Source: Scalesia atractyloides
Lineage: Eukaryota; Streptophyta; Magnoliopsida; Asterales; Asteraceae
Assembly (NCBI GenBank): GCA_947069175.1
Contig: CAMTDV010001633.1
Coordinates: 61,362,102 to 61,426,101, forward strand
Direction of reading: 5' to 3'
DNA length: 64,000 nucleotides
In this document: positions 32,349 through 44,289 of the stretch, piece by piece
Layout of the letters: each line of letters opens with the position of its first letter
How positions within the stretch are numbered: the stretch's first letter is position 1
The notes under the pieces: model-generated
The model's input: only the letters and a program-made list of their open reading frames with translations
Database searches by the model: none
Told to the model about the DNA's origin: nothing
Made by a program: the position numbers and the translations under genes

Positions 32349-34097
32349 TTAATATTATTTACATTGGTTCCCGTGAAAATTGGTCATATATTTAGTGTTA
32401 AGCAGTTTAATTTTCACTTTTAAGTTAAAACTAATGGGTTATGCCGTGACGATTCGATTTTGAATAATTTGTGTTGGAGATAAAAATTAAATGTATTACA
32501 ACAGCATAATCAAAATTATACATAAAAACGAATATTGATACTGATTCCTATAAACACCGATATCGATACCGACATTGTTTGATCAATTTTGGTTCGGTTT
32601 GGTACCGGTATAGTACTAGCAATCATTATAGTTTAAAACAAAAAAAAATACATTATTCTGAATAAAACTTAGTTTGTTATGATATCAGATATGGTATAAG
32701 ATACGATAAAAGTTTATTTACAATGTTTCATTACACAAAACATGTCTAATTAATCTGTTACATCCCGACCCGCTGTGGAATGGGTGGTCGGGGCATGATT
32801 GGGTTAACTCAAGTGCTTATGAACTGCTATTACTTGTTTTAAATAATAATTAATTCATATCAAGTGTCTCACAATACAAATAATTCACATAAACAATTAC
32901 AAACACAAGACGTTGTTTATAACAAATAAACTGCACTAATTCGTTTCTTGTTAACTAAGGATCATCCTATGTCAAATCTTCTCTTCATACATGTTCACAT
33001 GTATCATGTGTAAAAATGGTTTTTGGGTCAACAAAGGTTGGCGAGTGAACCTTATTGTTAGTAGAAAATAATACGTTTAAACTTGGTTTATTTAAAAAGA
33101 ACGTGCGTTAACCAATGTAAGTAAATATGTTTGTATGTCATGTAAACAAACTCATAACACAACCTCAAACAATAAATAAGCCAACTCAAATAATTCAAAT
33201 GTATGTAATGTGTGCTGCACGGTATTATGGTGTGCCAATGAATGAATGCATGTTGCACGGTATTATGGTGTGCTGCAAGGTCTAAGCTCAATCAAACGGA
33301 GCTGGCCTCGTATGTTGGCAACGTCACGTTCCACTCATAAGTAATGGGGAACAGACGAGCCTATGATGATGTGATGTCCAACGTGAATGAAAATGCACCA
33401 AATGATAAACAACCAAACAACACATAACATAGATACTTACGGAATTGAACTTGTAAAATACGATAAAAATATGCGACACATGATACACCCCGAAAACGTA
33501 TAAATAAAATAAAAAGGGGAGTTGTAAGATTCACTCACAATTTTCGTATAAGGATTCCCTGGACATAATACACGAGGAAACATAGAGGAACCGAACGCAC
33601 GAGAGCGATTACCCTAGATATGGAATACCAAACATTGACGATCTAATTATTTTTTAATAGTTGATAAAATTCCTAATATTTATGGTTTACAAATTAATTA
33701 TTTGGGTATTATAATTTATGCCATTATTAGCGTTAAATGTTATAAAAGAATCAAAATAAATTGTTAATTACTTGAGTTATTATTGAATTTAATGATTTTC
33801 CATCATATACATTTACGTGTATATATTCTACATGATGTATTTATAAATTTTGACTTGGTTCATAAATTTAACCATGTACAATCCTGATGATTTATTATGC
33901 CAAGAATATGTGTATAAAAAACATTTTAACAGTAAACTAATAATATAGATTAGAAAATAAATAAATCTTATTATTATTTTATGTTACAAAAAGGAACTAA
34001 TATAAATCATCAATTATTTGGTTTTTTTATAATAAATCTAAAACTTAAATTTAATGATAAATATAAAAAGAAAATAAATTAAAAAAAAACCAAAGAA

Positions 34098-34330
34098 ACG
34101 GGGTCAACCAGGTTCGAACCAGTGACCTCGGTTTGGTCTACACACACTCAAACACTGGAATGCACTCTGTTTGGTGTTATAATTTGATTTTTATTATACT
34201 TATATATTAATTACGCTGTGTTTATGATTTGGTTTTCTTAAAAGGAAAAAAAATTGCAGCGACAAAGTAGAAGCCGGAATCGAACCCGTGACCCCTTGAT
34301 TTACTTTATATATGAACCGAGATAAGTTGT
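34098..34330 (-). repeat. Two decayed tRNA-like modules in the minus-strand LTR
   Basis: Minus-strand B-box-like CTGGTTCGAACCTGG (34105-34119) and GGGTTCGATTCCGG (34272-34286), each with a stretch toward 34175 or 34330 that corresponds to the D-arm hairpins of better-kept copies. A third, opposite module at 36563-36650 reads GTGGTGTAGTGG ... GACCCGGGTTTGAT. Confidence 0.45.
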
Positions 34331-34682
34331 GTCATCATCTTCATCATAAAACCAAATCAAACAAGACCCAGTTGTCCATTGTTTATATAGTTCATGTTTC
34401 TTACGGATGTTTCTTGTATATAAAAAAACAAAAACGAAAAACATATTGAAAAAACTAAAAAAAGTGTACCGAAACGCGGGATATGATTCTTGTCGTGAGC
34501 TTCGGACATCTCCGGCAGGGCCTCCGATTTCCGGCGACATCTGGATTCTCCGGCGAGTTGCAGGTCCGTTTGAGAGTAGAGAGTGTGAGTGATTCTGTGG
34601 TGATCACAGGGTCTGCAAATGTTAGTCGGTTGTTTTTAAGGTTCGGTTTTTTTGTGCTTAAGAGAATGATCGATGGTTTTAA

Positions 34683-34839
34683 GGCTTGGCGGTGTGGGGT
34701 CGGCATAGGGCCGGCTTGGCTCGGCGCCGCCCCCAACGCCATTTTCTCCCCATGCGGCAGCGGCATGCCCGGCCTCCCCAAACCGTTGATGCCGCACACA
34801 ACATGACCAAACCATACTCACACACACATATACATACAA

Positions 34840-34923
<84 letters not shown>

Positions 34924-35039
34924 GTCCATCTCCCATTTCCTTACCTCCATCCTCTTTGCCCCATGCTCACACCCGATCTACATGGGGCCTACGTGGCAGC
35001 TCATTCTCCAAGGATGGGTCATCACTATACCGCATAGCC
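34683..35039. mobile_element. PIF/Harbinger-type MITE
   Basis: GGCTTGGCGGTGTGGGG at the left and GGCTATGCGGTATAGTG read inward from the right form imperfect inverted repeats. TAA flanks both sides (34680-34682, 35040-35042), a 3-bp Harbinger-type duplication. It contains an (AT)n run at 34843-34920. Confidence 0.65.
34843..34920. repeat. (AT)n microsatellite inside the MITE
   Basis: About 39 AT dinucleotides. It creates artificial Tyr-Ile repeat reading frames on both strands, which are not genes. Confidence 0.95.
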
Positions 35040-35228
35040 TAAGGGGTTGGTGTAGATAACACATTTCCTGGGCTATCATATCGATTCTCATAAAGAAACA
35101 TGTATCAATTTCGATGATTACGGGATATTGTTTATTGTTTCCATTGTTGCAGACGAGTTGAGTGGTAAACATAATTCAAAAAAATAAACTTCACTGCATT
35201 AAGTGTATATAATATACGTGAATACAAG

Positions 35229-36551
35229 CAGTGGCGGACTTAGGAATTTTTTCATGGGGTGCGGAATATTTTTAAAGATTTTAGACCCTTAGGTATATAA
35301 AAAATTCGGCTCATATTGGGTCGGATCCAGTCAGTTCGGTTCGAGTCGATGTAAAACAAAAGAGCATCATGCTAAAAATTGTATAACCATAAAAAACACG
35401 TCAAACGCCGTTACAAATATACTTAAAAATGTCACCCTACGGGTTTTCATTTTTTGAAATTTATCCAAAATATCATTTAGTGCTACTTTTCAATTTATAA
35501 ATCTATCCAAACATATAAATCGATCCATAAGTTCATAAAACAACACTAAAGTACTAAGCATACGAATCGCTCCATAATTTTCATTTTTACTTTTCAAGCC
35601 CTACTAATTGTTGATTACTTTGTAAGTTGTAACAACCAAAAACTCATATAAACAACAAAATCATCATACTAAAGTCTAGAACAACCAATAAAACATCAAA
35701 ATACATAAAATTTTAAACCTTTTTTTATCATCTCTTGAACTCTATTTCTTTTAAAAAACAACAACAAACAACAATATAACATTAAAACGAAGGTACCTTG
35801 TATTGTTTGGATTCAAGTGAGTTCAGTGGCCGGATATTTGCGATTTCCGGCGAGAAACTGGAGTTGGATGACTGTTATTGGCTATTGCATCGCTGGGGAT
35901 GAGGATCGCATAGGTAGTCCAGGTCACGAGAGAGAGAGAGCACACGAGAGAAACAAAACAGGAAAGGGCGCTTTGGGTTACTTTACTTTATTTTATTTTT
36001 TTGAACAGTAAATTTGGATAACTGAATGACCATTGGATTATCATCGCGTCCCCAACGGAATCACCTGATCATATCTATCTCCACTACGCAATAATGCATA
36101 TATATCAATTCAGGGGAAACCCAATAAATCTGGGAAAAACCCCTTGTGGGAATTGAATCCAGGAACTAATGGTCCCAAAGTCTTATCCCACCTCAAAGAT
36201 GCCACAAGGTTATAATGTTGTGGGTGGGTTATTTTATATAGTTTAAATTTTGTTGGGTTGGGTTGGGTTAAGTGGGCTTGGGTTAATGAGTGGGTTACAA
36301 ACTTATAAATAATGTTATATTTTTATAAAATCAGTGTTTAGGTTATATTTTTATAAAAAATCAGTGTTTATTACAATTTTTTATAAATTAAAAATATGTT
36401 TTTTTATAAGGAGGGCGATTGAAATTTTCCAAGGGGTGCGGGTGAAAAATTCCAAGGGGTGCGGTCGAGATTTTACCAAAAAATTAACACTAAAAAATAT
36501 TTTTCAAGGGGTGCGGCCGTCCATCCACGGGTGTGGGTAGGTCCGCCCCTG
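35229..36551. mobile_element. hAT-superfamily non-autonomous element, 1.3 kb
   Basis: The ends are CAGTGGCGGACTTAGG and, from the right, CAGGGGCGGACCTACC. The 8-bp direct repeat AATACAAG flanks the element perfectly (35221-35228 and 36552-36559), as hAT insertions do. The subterminal part repeats AAGGGGTGCGG several times near 36425-36515. No transposase is visible. The short open stretch at 35817 has no recognisable content. Confidence 0.88.
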
Positions 36552-37067
36552 AATACAAGTCTTGCACTAAACCTATAGGTGGTGTAGTGGTTTGTTTGTT
36601 GTTGTTTAAGTGGGTAGACCCGGGTTTGATCTTTGTGGTCTCCACCTTTATTTATTTATTTTTTAATTTTTATTGAAAGTTCATTTCGAAATGGGTCGGA
36701 TTTCGGGAGTCCATTTTGACGGATGTTACAGTCTAATTAATGTAACCTAAAAAAATAAAGTCGTGTAACAAAAAAAAACCTTGTTTATTAGCCGAAGCCA
36801 TAAAACTAAATACAAGTATCGTTGTTGTTTAGTCGGTGTCGGTTCGATTTGTCATCTTACAGTAGGATACCACGCTCTATATAGTCTACGATACAAAAAG
36901 ATATATATTTCTATCACAACTCCACTTTCAACTTAAGGTATAAAGAAATGTTGAAAAAATAAAAACATAAAACATCTGTGTTTTTAGTTTTCTTTTTTAA
37001 TAGCTAGCGAAATCAAGTTATTAGAGAAAAATGAAATTATTTATTAGACAAACCTATCATCCCTTTA

Positions 37068-37448
37068 TCACGATGACACTACATCTTCGCTTCTCCATGT
37101 AGAAGCTCTAATAAGATTTCGCTCTAGCTTTGTGAATTTGTTAAACTCAACTTTCGATCCTTGGTAATCACTTCTTGAATGCTGAAGATGGCGATGTATT
37201 GTTAATACGACCATAACATCTTGATCATGTTCTCGCGTCCTCGCATTTAACGACATATGTGCTATTTCTAATTCATCCGCAAGACTTAAACCAACCCTTT
37301 CGAGTTTTGTTGCCTGCCGGCTTGAAAAATCGCAATCTTGTTTAAGTTCGTGGGTCATAGTGAATGTATCTTTACTAGCACACGGGCAAGCTCGACAACT
37401 TTGACGGACGTTTCGGTTGAACCTTGACACTACAAACTCGTGCGCCAA
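37068..37448 (-). CDS. Orphan ORF of 126 codons, unrecognised
   Basis: Open from an ATG at 37448 to a stop at 37068. It reads as a mainly hydrophilic protein with a short Cys cluster (SCRACPCAS at residues ~17-25) and a helical, charged second half (ATKLERVGLSLADELEIAH). I recognise no family. No second exon, TATA box or polyA signal is convincing. The surrounding 36740-37850 carries no identified repeat, so it could be a fragment of an old gene. It may also be chance in a region of moderate composition. Confidence 0.25.
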   Translation of the reverse strand: MAHEFVVSRFNRNVRQSCRACPCASKDTFTMTHELKQDCDFSSRQATKLERVGLSLADELEIAHMSLNARTREHDQDVMVVLTIHRHLQHSRSDYQGSKVEFNKFTKLERNLIRASTWRSEDVVSS

Positions 37449-38105
37449 CCATTTTCTTTCTCCCTGGTTAATTCTTGTTGTGCCAACACCGTCGACGTAA
37501 CACTTTTATCGGCAAATAACCTTCTTTATTTTTATTTTATACCACTTGCGTACGATCAACTACATTCTCGACATCGGATAAATCATTACTACTGATTCTA
37601 AAACATTTATGTATTGCATCAAGTTGAACACATCGATTACGGCCACACATTGTTATGTTCTTTGTGTTTTATCCTGTTGCGCTTAAATGAATACCATAGT
37701 TCTTATCTAAGTCTGTCATACCCAAATCTTCACTTGGTTAAATCACCCTCTATAAACATTACTCGAGGAGCAACGAGTGATACTTAAGTTTATCAAGTGT
37801 AGGAGCACAAAGTAAATTTTTTACTTCCATGAAGTATGCTGAGGTAAACACCTTTTTCTTGTGAAAGCACTTATGTATAACTTCGTCGTCATCGGCTCTT
37901 TATTTCTGATCTTATTTCCTCTTAGTCCGGGAGTTGGTTATCTACAGCAATCAACTACAATTGATAAAGCAAAAACTGAATTCGTGATGAAATTCTTCCA
38001 ACGGGGAAATGATGTGACAACTTGGGAAAAATTTCAATCAAACTTAGTGACACAATTCATGCTTACTCAAGTTTCAGGACGAAAATTCTTTCAACATGGG
38101 GATAA

Positions 38106-39403
38106 TGTGACATCTCATACTTCCAGGTTAACGCTGTTAACCCTTTTCTGTTAGTAACACACGAATAAACATATGGAGTTAATTTGATTAACTTTGCAAA
38201 ACGAAGGACCTATGTGTCATTTTATAAAGTTATGTTGATAACTTCTTGTCCAAGTTTGAGAATTGGAAAACTTGGAGGACCTTTTGTGCATTTGCTAAAG
38301 TTTTGTTTTAAAAAATATATATATAATAAAACCAAACCCAACCCTAGATCGCGCCCATTCCCCAGACGTCGACCTCTCTCGCTCTCTCACCACTCTCTCT
38401 CTAGAAAACTCAAGAAGAAGCAAGGAAAACTCATTTTTCGGGTTCTTAATCTTCACCTCTATCACTCTAGGACGTGGTTGACCATTCCAGCTCATAAAAT
38501 ACTTAAGCCTTACCGAGCAAAACAAAGGTGAGTTCACAACCCTTTTCTAAAAGCATGCGTCCTTGGTTTGGGGCAACACACTATTTCCTTGGTTTGGGAA
38601 ATACATACGGTACCCTTGGATTGCGGCTACACGCGGATTCCTGGATTTGGAACCACTGAAACATAAATATCCCTGGATTGGGACCACCTAGTATTCCTGG
38701 ATTGGAATACTACTGAACAAATACTATAGTTTACATTTCATGTCTTTAGCGGACTAAACGTATTCTATCTGAAAGTCCCCACACATTATACCGATTAATC
38801 GTCGGGGCCTGGCGAACGGGATATTAGTTGATAGCGCTATTAGGTTTGACAAACCTCACACCGTACCTGGGAGGACGGGCGTGAACTTTTATGCCTTGGC
38901 AACTGGTCAATGATGAAAGACATTGACCTGGGGCACAAACAACTACAACAGTCAAGTTTCGGTACCACACAGTTTAGTAGCTTAACGATGGGGTAGCTCC
39001 TCATGACATGTCTTATAAAACTAAAGTATTTAAACGAACTTATTTTTATGACAACACTGAAAACTGTGACCTCGCCAACCTTTGTTGACACACTTGTGCA
39101 TGCTTTGCAGCTCAGTAGATACAGCTTTGGACGAGCGTTGCAATGGTTGGAGTGTGTGGTTCGTAAAGCCTTATATTTTGTATTTTCATTAAACTTGTGG
39201 TTTTTTTTAGGTTTGATGGATTTTACTTTATTTTTCCGCTGCAACATAAACTGTGTTTTGGACTTTTAAACATTGATCACTAATCGTGTTGATTATGATG
39301 ATTTTACAACTTTAATAATTGGTTCAACATGATTAGTGGCTGGATCCTAGTCAGTCGCACGTCTCGCGGTAAAACTCCGCATGTGGATTTTGAGGATGTG
39401 ACA
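38106..39403 (+). repeat. LTR of a second gypsy-type family
   Basis: TTTCAGGACGAAAATTC and AACATGGGGATAA (38074-38105) are the typical end of a gypsy internal region plus PPT. TGTGACATCTC at 38106 then opens the LTR. It closes with GGATTTTGAGGATGTGACA at 39403, the usual end before a PBS, but no PBS follows. A related GGGGAAATGATGTGACAAC at 38002-38020 suggests an older neighbouring copy. The LTR contains TATATATAAT near 38318, CT-rich leader DNA, and a run of CCTTGGTTTGGG-type repeats at 38560-38710. Confidence 0.6.
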
Positions 39404-40256
39404 TTATCTAGATTATGAGTGTCATCACTAGCAGTAACTGCATAGTTTGAGCAATGTTGACAAGAGTAGAATCCTATTGATATGTCAATAAAGAGATCAT
39501 AGCTTTGATCATTTATTATCCTTGTTGATGTACTTCCTGACCTAAAGTGTCGTATTCCCGAATACATATTCGTCGGACACTTTTTCCAGTTTCCTTGAGC
39601 TTTTTTTGTGGAGAAGCTCTCTTTCGAATGTTAAGAGATTCCCATGAAGCTGGGTCAGTGCCATATCTTTGAAATCTTGATTTGTTTTCATCACTATGGC
39701 TATTGTATCCCATTTCTCAGGTAAAGACCTTAGATATCGGTTACCTAAAGTTAATTTGAGAACTCTTTGTTCACCAACTTCAATTCACTAATTAAGCACG
39801 GAAACCTTTCAAATTACTGAGTCAGGGATTCTCCCTTAGCAAGTGTGAAAGTCTCATATTGTTGGTTAAGGAACTCTCGAGTGTTCTCGAGAAACTTCTT
39901 TGTACCATCAAACTGCTCTTTCAATGCATCCCACAACTCTTTAGCACTATTATAGTGTAGTAGGGCGGCATAGATGGCAGTGCCATAACCACGATGTCGA
40001 AGGGTTTTGCATCAAGCTAGAATTTTTGATAATCTTGCTCTGAGTAATTTTCAAGCTTCTTTGGCTCAAATACATGTGGGTTTTAGGTAATTGGTACCAT
40101 TGGGGCATGTGGTCCGAAAACCACAGATCTCCAACATCTTGTATTTTGTTGAGATAACATATGTTCCATCCTACGTCGGCAGCTATTGTATTCAAATCTA
40201 ACAAGCATAGGTGGCTTATTGATGAAGCTTGTGTTATAGGGATCATTCTGTGCCAT
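39404..40256 (-). pseudogene. Inverted SIRE-type copia gag remnant
   Basis: On the minus strand it opens MAQNDPYNTSFINKPPML at 40256 and carries QQNTRCWRSVVFGPHAPMVP and NSAKELWDALKEQF, close relatives of the gag at 41305. Stops and shifts are frequent, and it is cut off at 39404 by the gypsy LTR. It belongs to the same older element as the PBS at 40410-40421 and the split LTR. Confidence 0.8.
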
Positions 40257-40409
40257 TTTCTGAAGTTCTTTAAAAAAAATAGAGTCTGTGAGAGACACTT
40301 TTATCAGTTCTTCACTAAAAAACTCTGAGCTACGAACTGAAATTGGATCTTTGACGAGCTGAACTTTTTGTGTTAAATTGATTGTGAAAGCAAGTTTAAA
40401 CGTGACCAA

Positions 40410-40521
40410 GCTCTGATACCAATTGTTAGAAACTAAGTTTCTTTGTTTGTAAACAAGTATTGATTATTATAATAATATTCATAATTTGGGAGCTGATCAA
40501 CAATTGTTTTTCATTAAGTAT
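40410..40521 (-). repeat. PBS and 3' part of the inverted copia LTR
   Basis: Minus strand: the LTR ends CTAACA at 40424, followed by ATTGGTATCAGAGC (PBS, 40410-40423). The LTR continues on the other side of the younger SIRE insertion, from 52566 to 53475. Confidence 0.75.
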
Positions 40522-41144
40522 TGTTGGGATTGAACCTTTGGAAAGGAACAGATGATACAAAGTCAAAACACACCATCCGAGCTTTGATCCAACCATCAGA
40601 GGTTCTAACCGCTGATGAGTATCTACTGCTTTCATTAAACTCATTATTTCCTATCCTCTGACTGAAGAAATTCCCAACCGCTGATAGAAGAACACAAGAA
40701 CAGAGGATAGCCAACAGTGCTTAGATTAGTATTAGATTAATCAATTTAACAGTGCTATGCACTGATAGTTTAGTCTAAGCAGTGTTTGTAGTTAGTTACG
40801 TTTGTTAGCTGTCACTATCAACCCTGACGTCATTGAAAGACGATCAGTGGTTAGATAATCAGTATAGGCGCTCAATGTAACAGTTAACACTTGTCTTCTT
40901 AAAAAGATCAATTTCGCATGTCTTCTTCATTTCTTACTATCAAACGATCGTTATTGGGCTAAGGGGGAGTTTGTGAATCACATGCAATAGTTTAATTACT
41001 TGAAAGCATGATGGTGATGAAAACAAACGACCGATTGATTGTTGTAAAAGTTTTCCATTAACCCGCTGCATTTATTTACTGTTTTCAATCATTTTCCATT
41101 ACTTGAAACAAAAACAGCAATCAATTCAAACTTAGATCCTAACA
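40522..41144 (+). repeat. 5' LTR of the SIRE element
   Basis: 623 bp, rich in CAGTGGTTAG, CACTGATAG and ACAGTG motifs. CTAAGGGGGAGTTTG near 40960 repeats the PPT-like text. Confidence 0.92.
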
Positions 41145-41146
41145 AT

Positions 41147-41158
41147 TGGTATCAGAGC
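41147..41158 (+). other. Primer-binding site of the SIRE element
   Basis: TGGTATCAGAGC two bases after the LTR end, the initiator tRNA-Met type. Confidence 0.9.
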
Positions 41159-41304
41159 TTGGTCAATCGATTTTGATTTAAAAGTCAAATTGATTTGAAC
41201 AGATCAGCTCTTTGTTGCTAATTTCGTTTGATAAGTTTTGCTTGAATACAGAGTTTTATTACTACAAAAGTTTTTAAAACACAAATCTGTTGTAAACAAG
41301 AGAA

Positions 41305-44270
41305 ATGGCACAGAACACACTGGAATCCAATATTGGATCCATGTTCAAACCACCTATGTTGAAACGAAATGAGTATTTTATTTGTCAACGTAGGATGGGT
41401 CATATTCTCGCTCAACAGAACACTGGATGTTGGAGTTCAGTTGTATTTGGACCACATGTCCCCATGGTTCCAAGTACAGAGGATCCCCACACTCAAGTCC
41501 CTAAAAAACTCGAAAATTACTCTGAACAGGATTTCCTCAAAATCGAATTGGATGCTAAGGCTTTTAGCATCGTTGCTTCGGCTTTGCCCAATGAGATTTA
41601 TTCGGGATTACTTCATTGTAATAGTGCTAAAGAGTTATGGGACGCTCTTAAAGAGCAATTCGGTGGTACTGAAGAGGTGATCGAGAATAATAGAGAGGTT
41701 TTAAATCAATAGTATGAAACATTTTGCCATGTTAAGGGTGAGTCGTTAAACCAACAGTTCGAACGATATAGTTGTCTCATCAGTGAGCTCAAATTGGTAA
41801 ATGTGGAATTTCCAAATTCGACTGTCAATAGTCGTTTCTTGAGATCTTTACCTGAGAAATGGGAGATTGTAGCTTATGTCACTCGAACAGCTGTTGGTTA
41901 CAAGGAAATGACCTTGACACAACTTCATGGTCGACTCCTCACATATGAGAGAGAGTTGAACCAGAAAAAGAAGTTACAAGAGTCAAGGAAAATGACCGAT
42001 GACTATACTCGGGAAACACTGCTCTCTATAGTCATGAGGAGGGGTCTGGCAGAGGAAAGGATCAGAGTTTTGATCATTACATTGACATAACTTCTGGAAA
42101 CAATTTCAACTCCGATCCTTGTACACCCAATTTTGCCTTTGCTGCAAATTGTGAAAGCCAAACCTCTGACAATCTGAGTTTTGAGATGAATGACCTACAA
42201 CACTTTGAACCCACGGATTTGGAAGAAATGGACATCCTACACCAGTTGGCACTGTTGAGTGTCAGGGCTAGTAAGTTATACAAAAGAACTGGTAGGAGGT
42301 TTCCAGGGTTGCATGAGGGGTTAAAAGTTGGGTTAGATAAATCAAAGATAAAATGTTTCAAGTGCAATAGGATGGGGCATTTTGATAGGGAATACAGAAC
42401 TCAAACTGCAGGACCAATTGTTACCCATCCTAGCCCCAATCCTCAAAGCACTGTCCAATATTCCCAGTTTGCCCCTGCACAACAAATGCAAAACACTACT
42501 CATTTTGCAACTCCTGTAACAACTGTCCCTATTCATTATGTCAAACCTCTGCTCCACAGATTCAATATGTTCAATCACCACCTCAAGTGCATGTGCAACA
42601 AGCTCCACATGTCGCTCAAACTACTCAAACCACTGCTACACCAGCAGAGGTTACACAACAAAGCTTCTTTACCCAAGGTTTTGTTGACTGGATTAGTTTG
42701 CCTGAGGATTTAACTGATGAAAATTTTGCTCTCATAGCCAAAAATGATTTTGAAAATGAAAACTGGTGTTTTATGGCTCTTGAGAACATAGTTGAAGGTG
42801 ATGAGTCTGTGGAACAGGAGTCAATCTGGTGTGGTTGAATGTTGTGAAGCAGTGGTTACACCAGAAGTTACACCTGTGGTTGAAATGAATGCTGTTGATG
42901 TTGAAAAAGACAATCTATCTGACCCATGGGACACAGATGTGTGTGAAGAAGAATGTGATTGTGCTCTTATGGCTGCTTCGAAGGTATCACCTCAGATCCT
43001 CAAAGATCTATGTTCTGAAAAATGCATTATTTCTTTTGCAAACATAAAACAGGTCAATGAAAACCTGAGAAGCAAAATTTTAGAAGATGAACTTAAGTTT
43101 GAAAAACTTGTTAAAGAGTTGAAAACAAAGTTAAGTGAAAAGATTCTGAATTGAGTAGCCTAAGGCATGAATCAAGCATAACCAAAGATCAACTCCAAAC
43201 TATGGTAGAAAAATACCAAGTTTGCAAACAGGAGCTAGAATCTACCCAGATCACTTGTGAAAAATGGGTAGAGTCTTGCAAAGGTTATGAGCTTATGCTT
43301 GATGCTCAAGTCAAGAGCAACATAAAGTTTGGTATAGGCTTTAGGGAATATGACCATACTTGTGAAAATGTTACAAAAATTTAACTCTGAGCTGGTTGAA
43401 ATAGTCCCAACAAACTTGGCTGGTGAAGAAATTAAAATCACTGATAAAGAAGGAAACAAAATTGGTCTTGAAAAACCAGAGGTTTTACCAAAAGAAAAAG
43501 AAATTGAAAAATATCATTTTAAACCAACCTGGTTAGATGAATGTGATATTTTTGAAAACTTCAAGCCAATGGACTTTTCAACTCTTGATGGTATAAAAGC
43601 ACCAAAAGCATTGGTGATCCCTATCAAGGACTTGCCAGCAGAGGTTACATCATCTGCTCTCAAAAAGTCTAATAGGAAAAGGAAAGAAAAGGTTAAACAC
43701 TTGTTTTGTAAATTTTGTGAAAAGAGAAATCATGATACTGCAGACTGTTTTCTTCTGAAAGCTAATGATATAAACAAAACTTGTGTTATACCTAAATCTC
43801 CTAGATGCACCATCTGCAACAAAACAAATCATCCAACTCAAGAGTGTGTCTATCTCAAAACCTATCATCAAAAGGTAAAAGAGATTAGAGAAATAGCTCT
43901 AGAAAGAGAAAATTCAAATTATGCCAAACAGAAATTTAATTCATGTGAAACATCTGTCACTAAAGCTTTATATCAAACCTCTGCTCGCAGAGAAATTTAA
44001 GTAACAGATGCACTTCCATCAAACCAGTTTCCAAGAGGTAAAAGCCAGCCTAATTACCAAAAAGTGCCTATGACTTATGAGACTTACAAAAAGTCTTCTA
44101 AGCCAAGGGTAAATAGGCATCCTCATGGTTACCAACAGTTGATAGGAGGTAGCTCACATCAGTGGTTACAAAAGCTTGATCTAACCACTGCTCATCAATA
44201 TGAACTTGAGTCTGGATCATCTGATACCCCATCCAAAGCCATTTTGGCTTTGGAGACCTACCTGAATTAA
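41305..44270 (+). pseudogene. SIRE gag (multiple breaks)
   Basis: MAQNTLESNIGSMFKPPML starts at 41305, followed by FLKIELDAKAFSIVASALP and AKELWDALKEQFGG (copia gag region). A TAG at 41710 and later shifts interrupt it. A nucleocapsid knuckle at 42355 reads CFKCNRMGHFDREY, with Tyr in place of the last Cys. Further Cys/His knuckles lie in 43700-43855 (FCEKRNHDTADCF, CTICNKTNHPTQEC). The long gag with two knuckle regions fits SIRE elements. It would build the particle. Confidence 0.85.
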
Positions 44271-44289
44271 TTATTTCAAAACATGTGCA

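Larger units (their letters stand above)
32756..36730 (-). mobile_element. Gypsy-family solo LTR, minus strand, with two insertions
   Basis: The left edge TGTTACATCCCGACCCGC and the block GTTGGCGAGTGAACC near 33037 match the LTR at 56095-58685. The right edge ends GACGGATGTTACA. Removing the MITE (34683-35039) and the hAT element (35229-36551) leaves about 2.3 kb, the normal LTR size. Degraded tRNA-like modules lie at 34098-34175, 34265-34330 and 36563-36650. The flanks show GTCTAATTAAT at 32744-32754 and 36731-36741 rather than a clean 5-bp duplication. No internal region is attached. Confidence 0.75.

Noticed and set aside
34636..35042. Open frames on both strands with long Tyr-Ile repeats
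   Set aside because: They are produced by the (AT)n run at 34843-34920 and overlap each other. No conserved protein.
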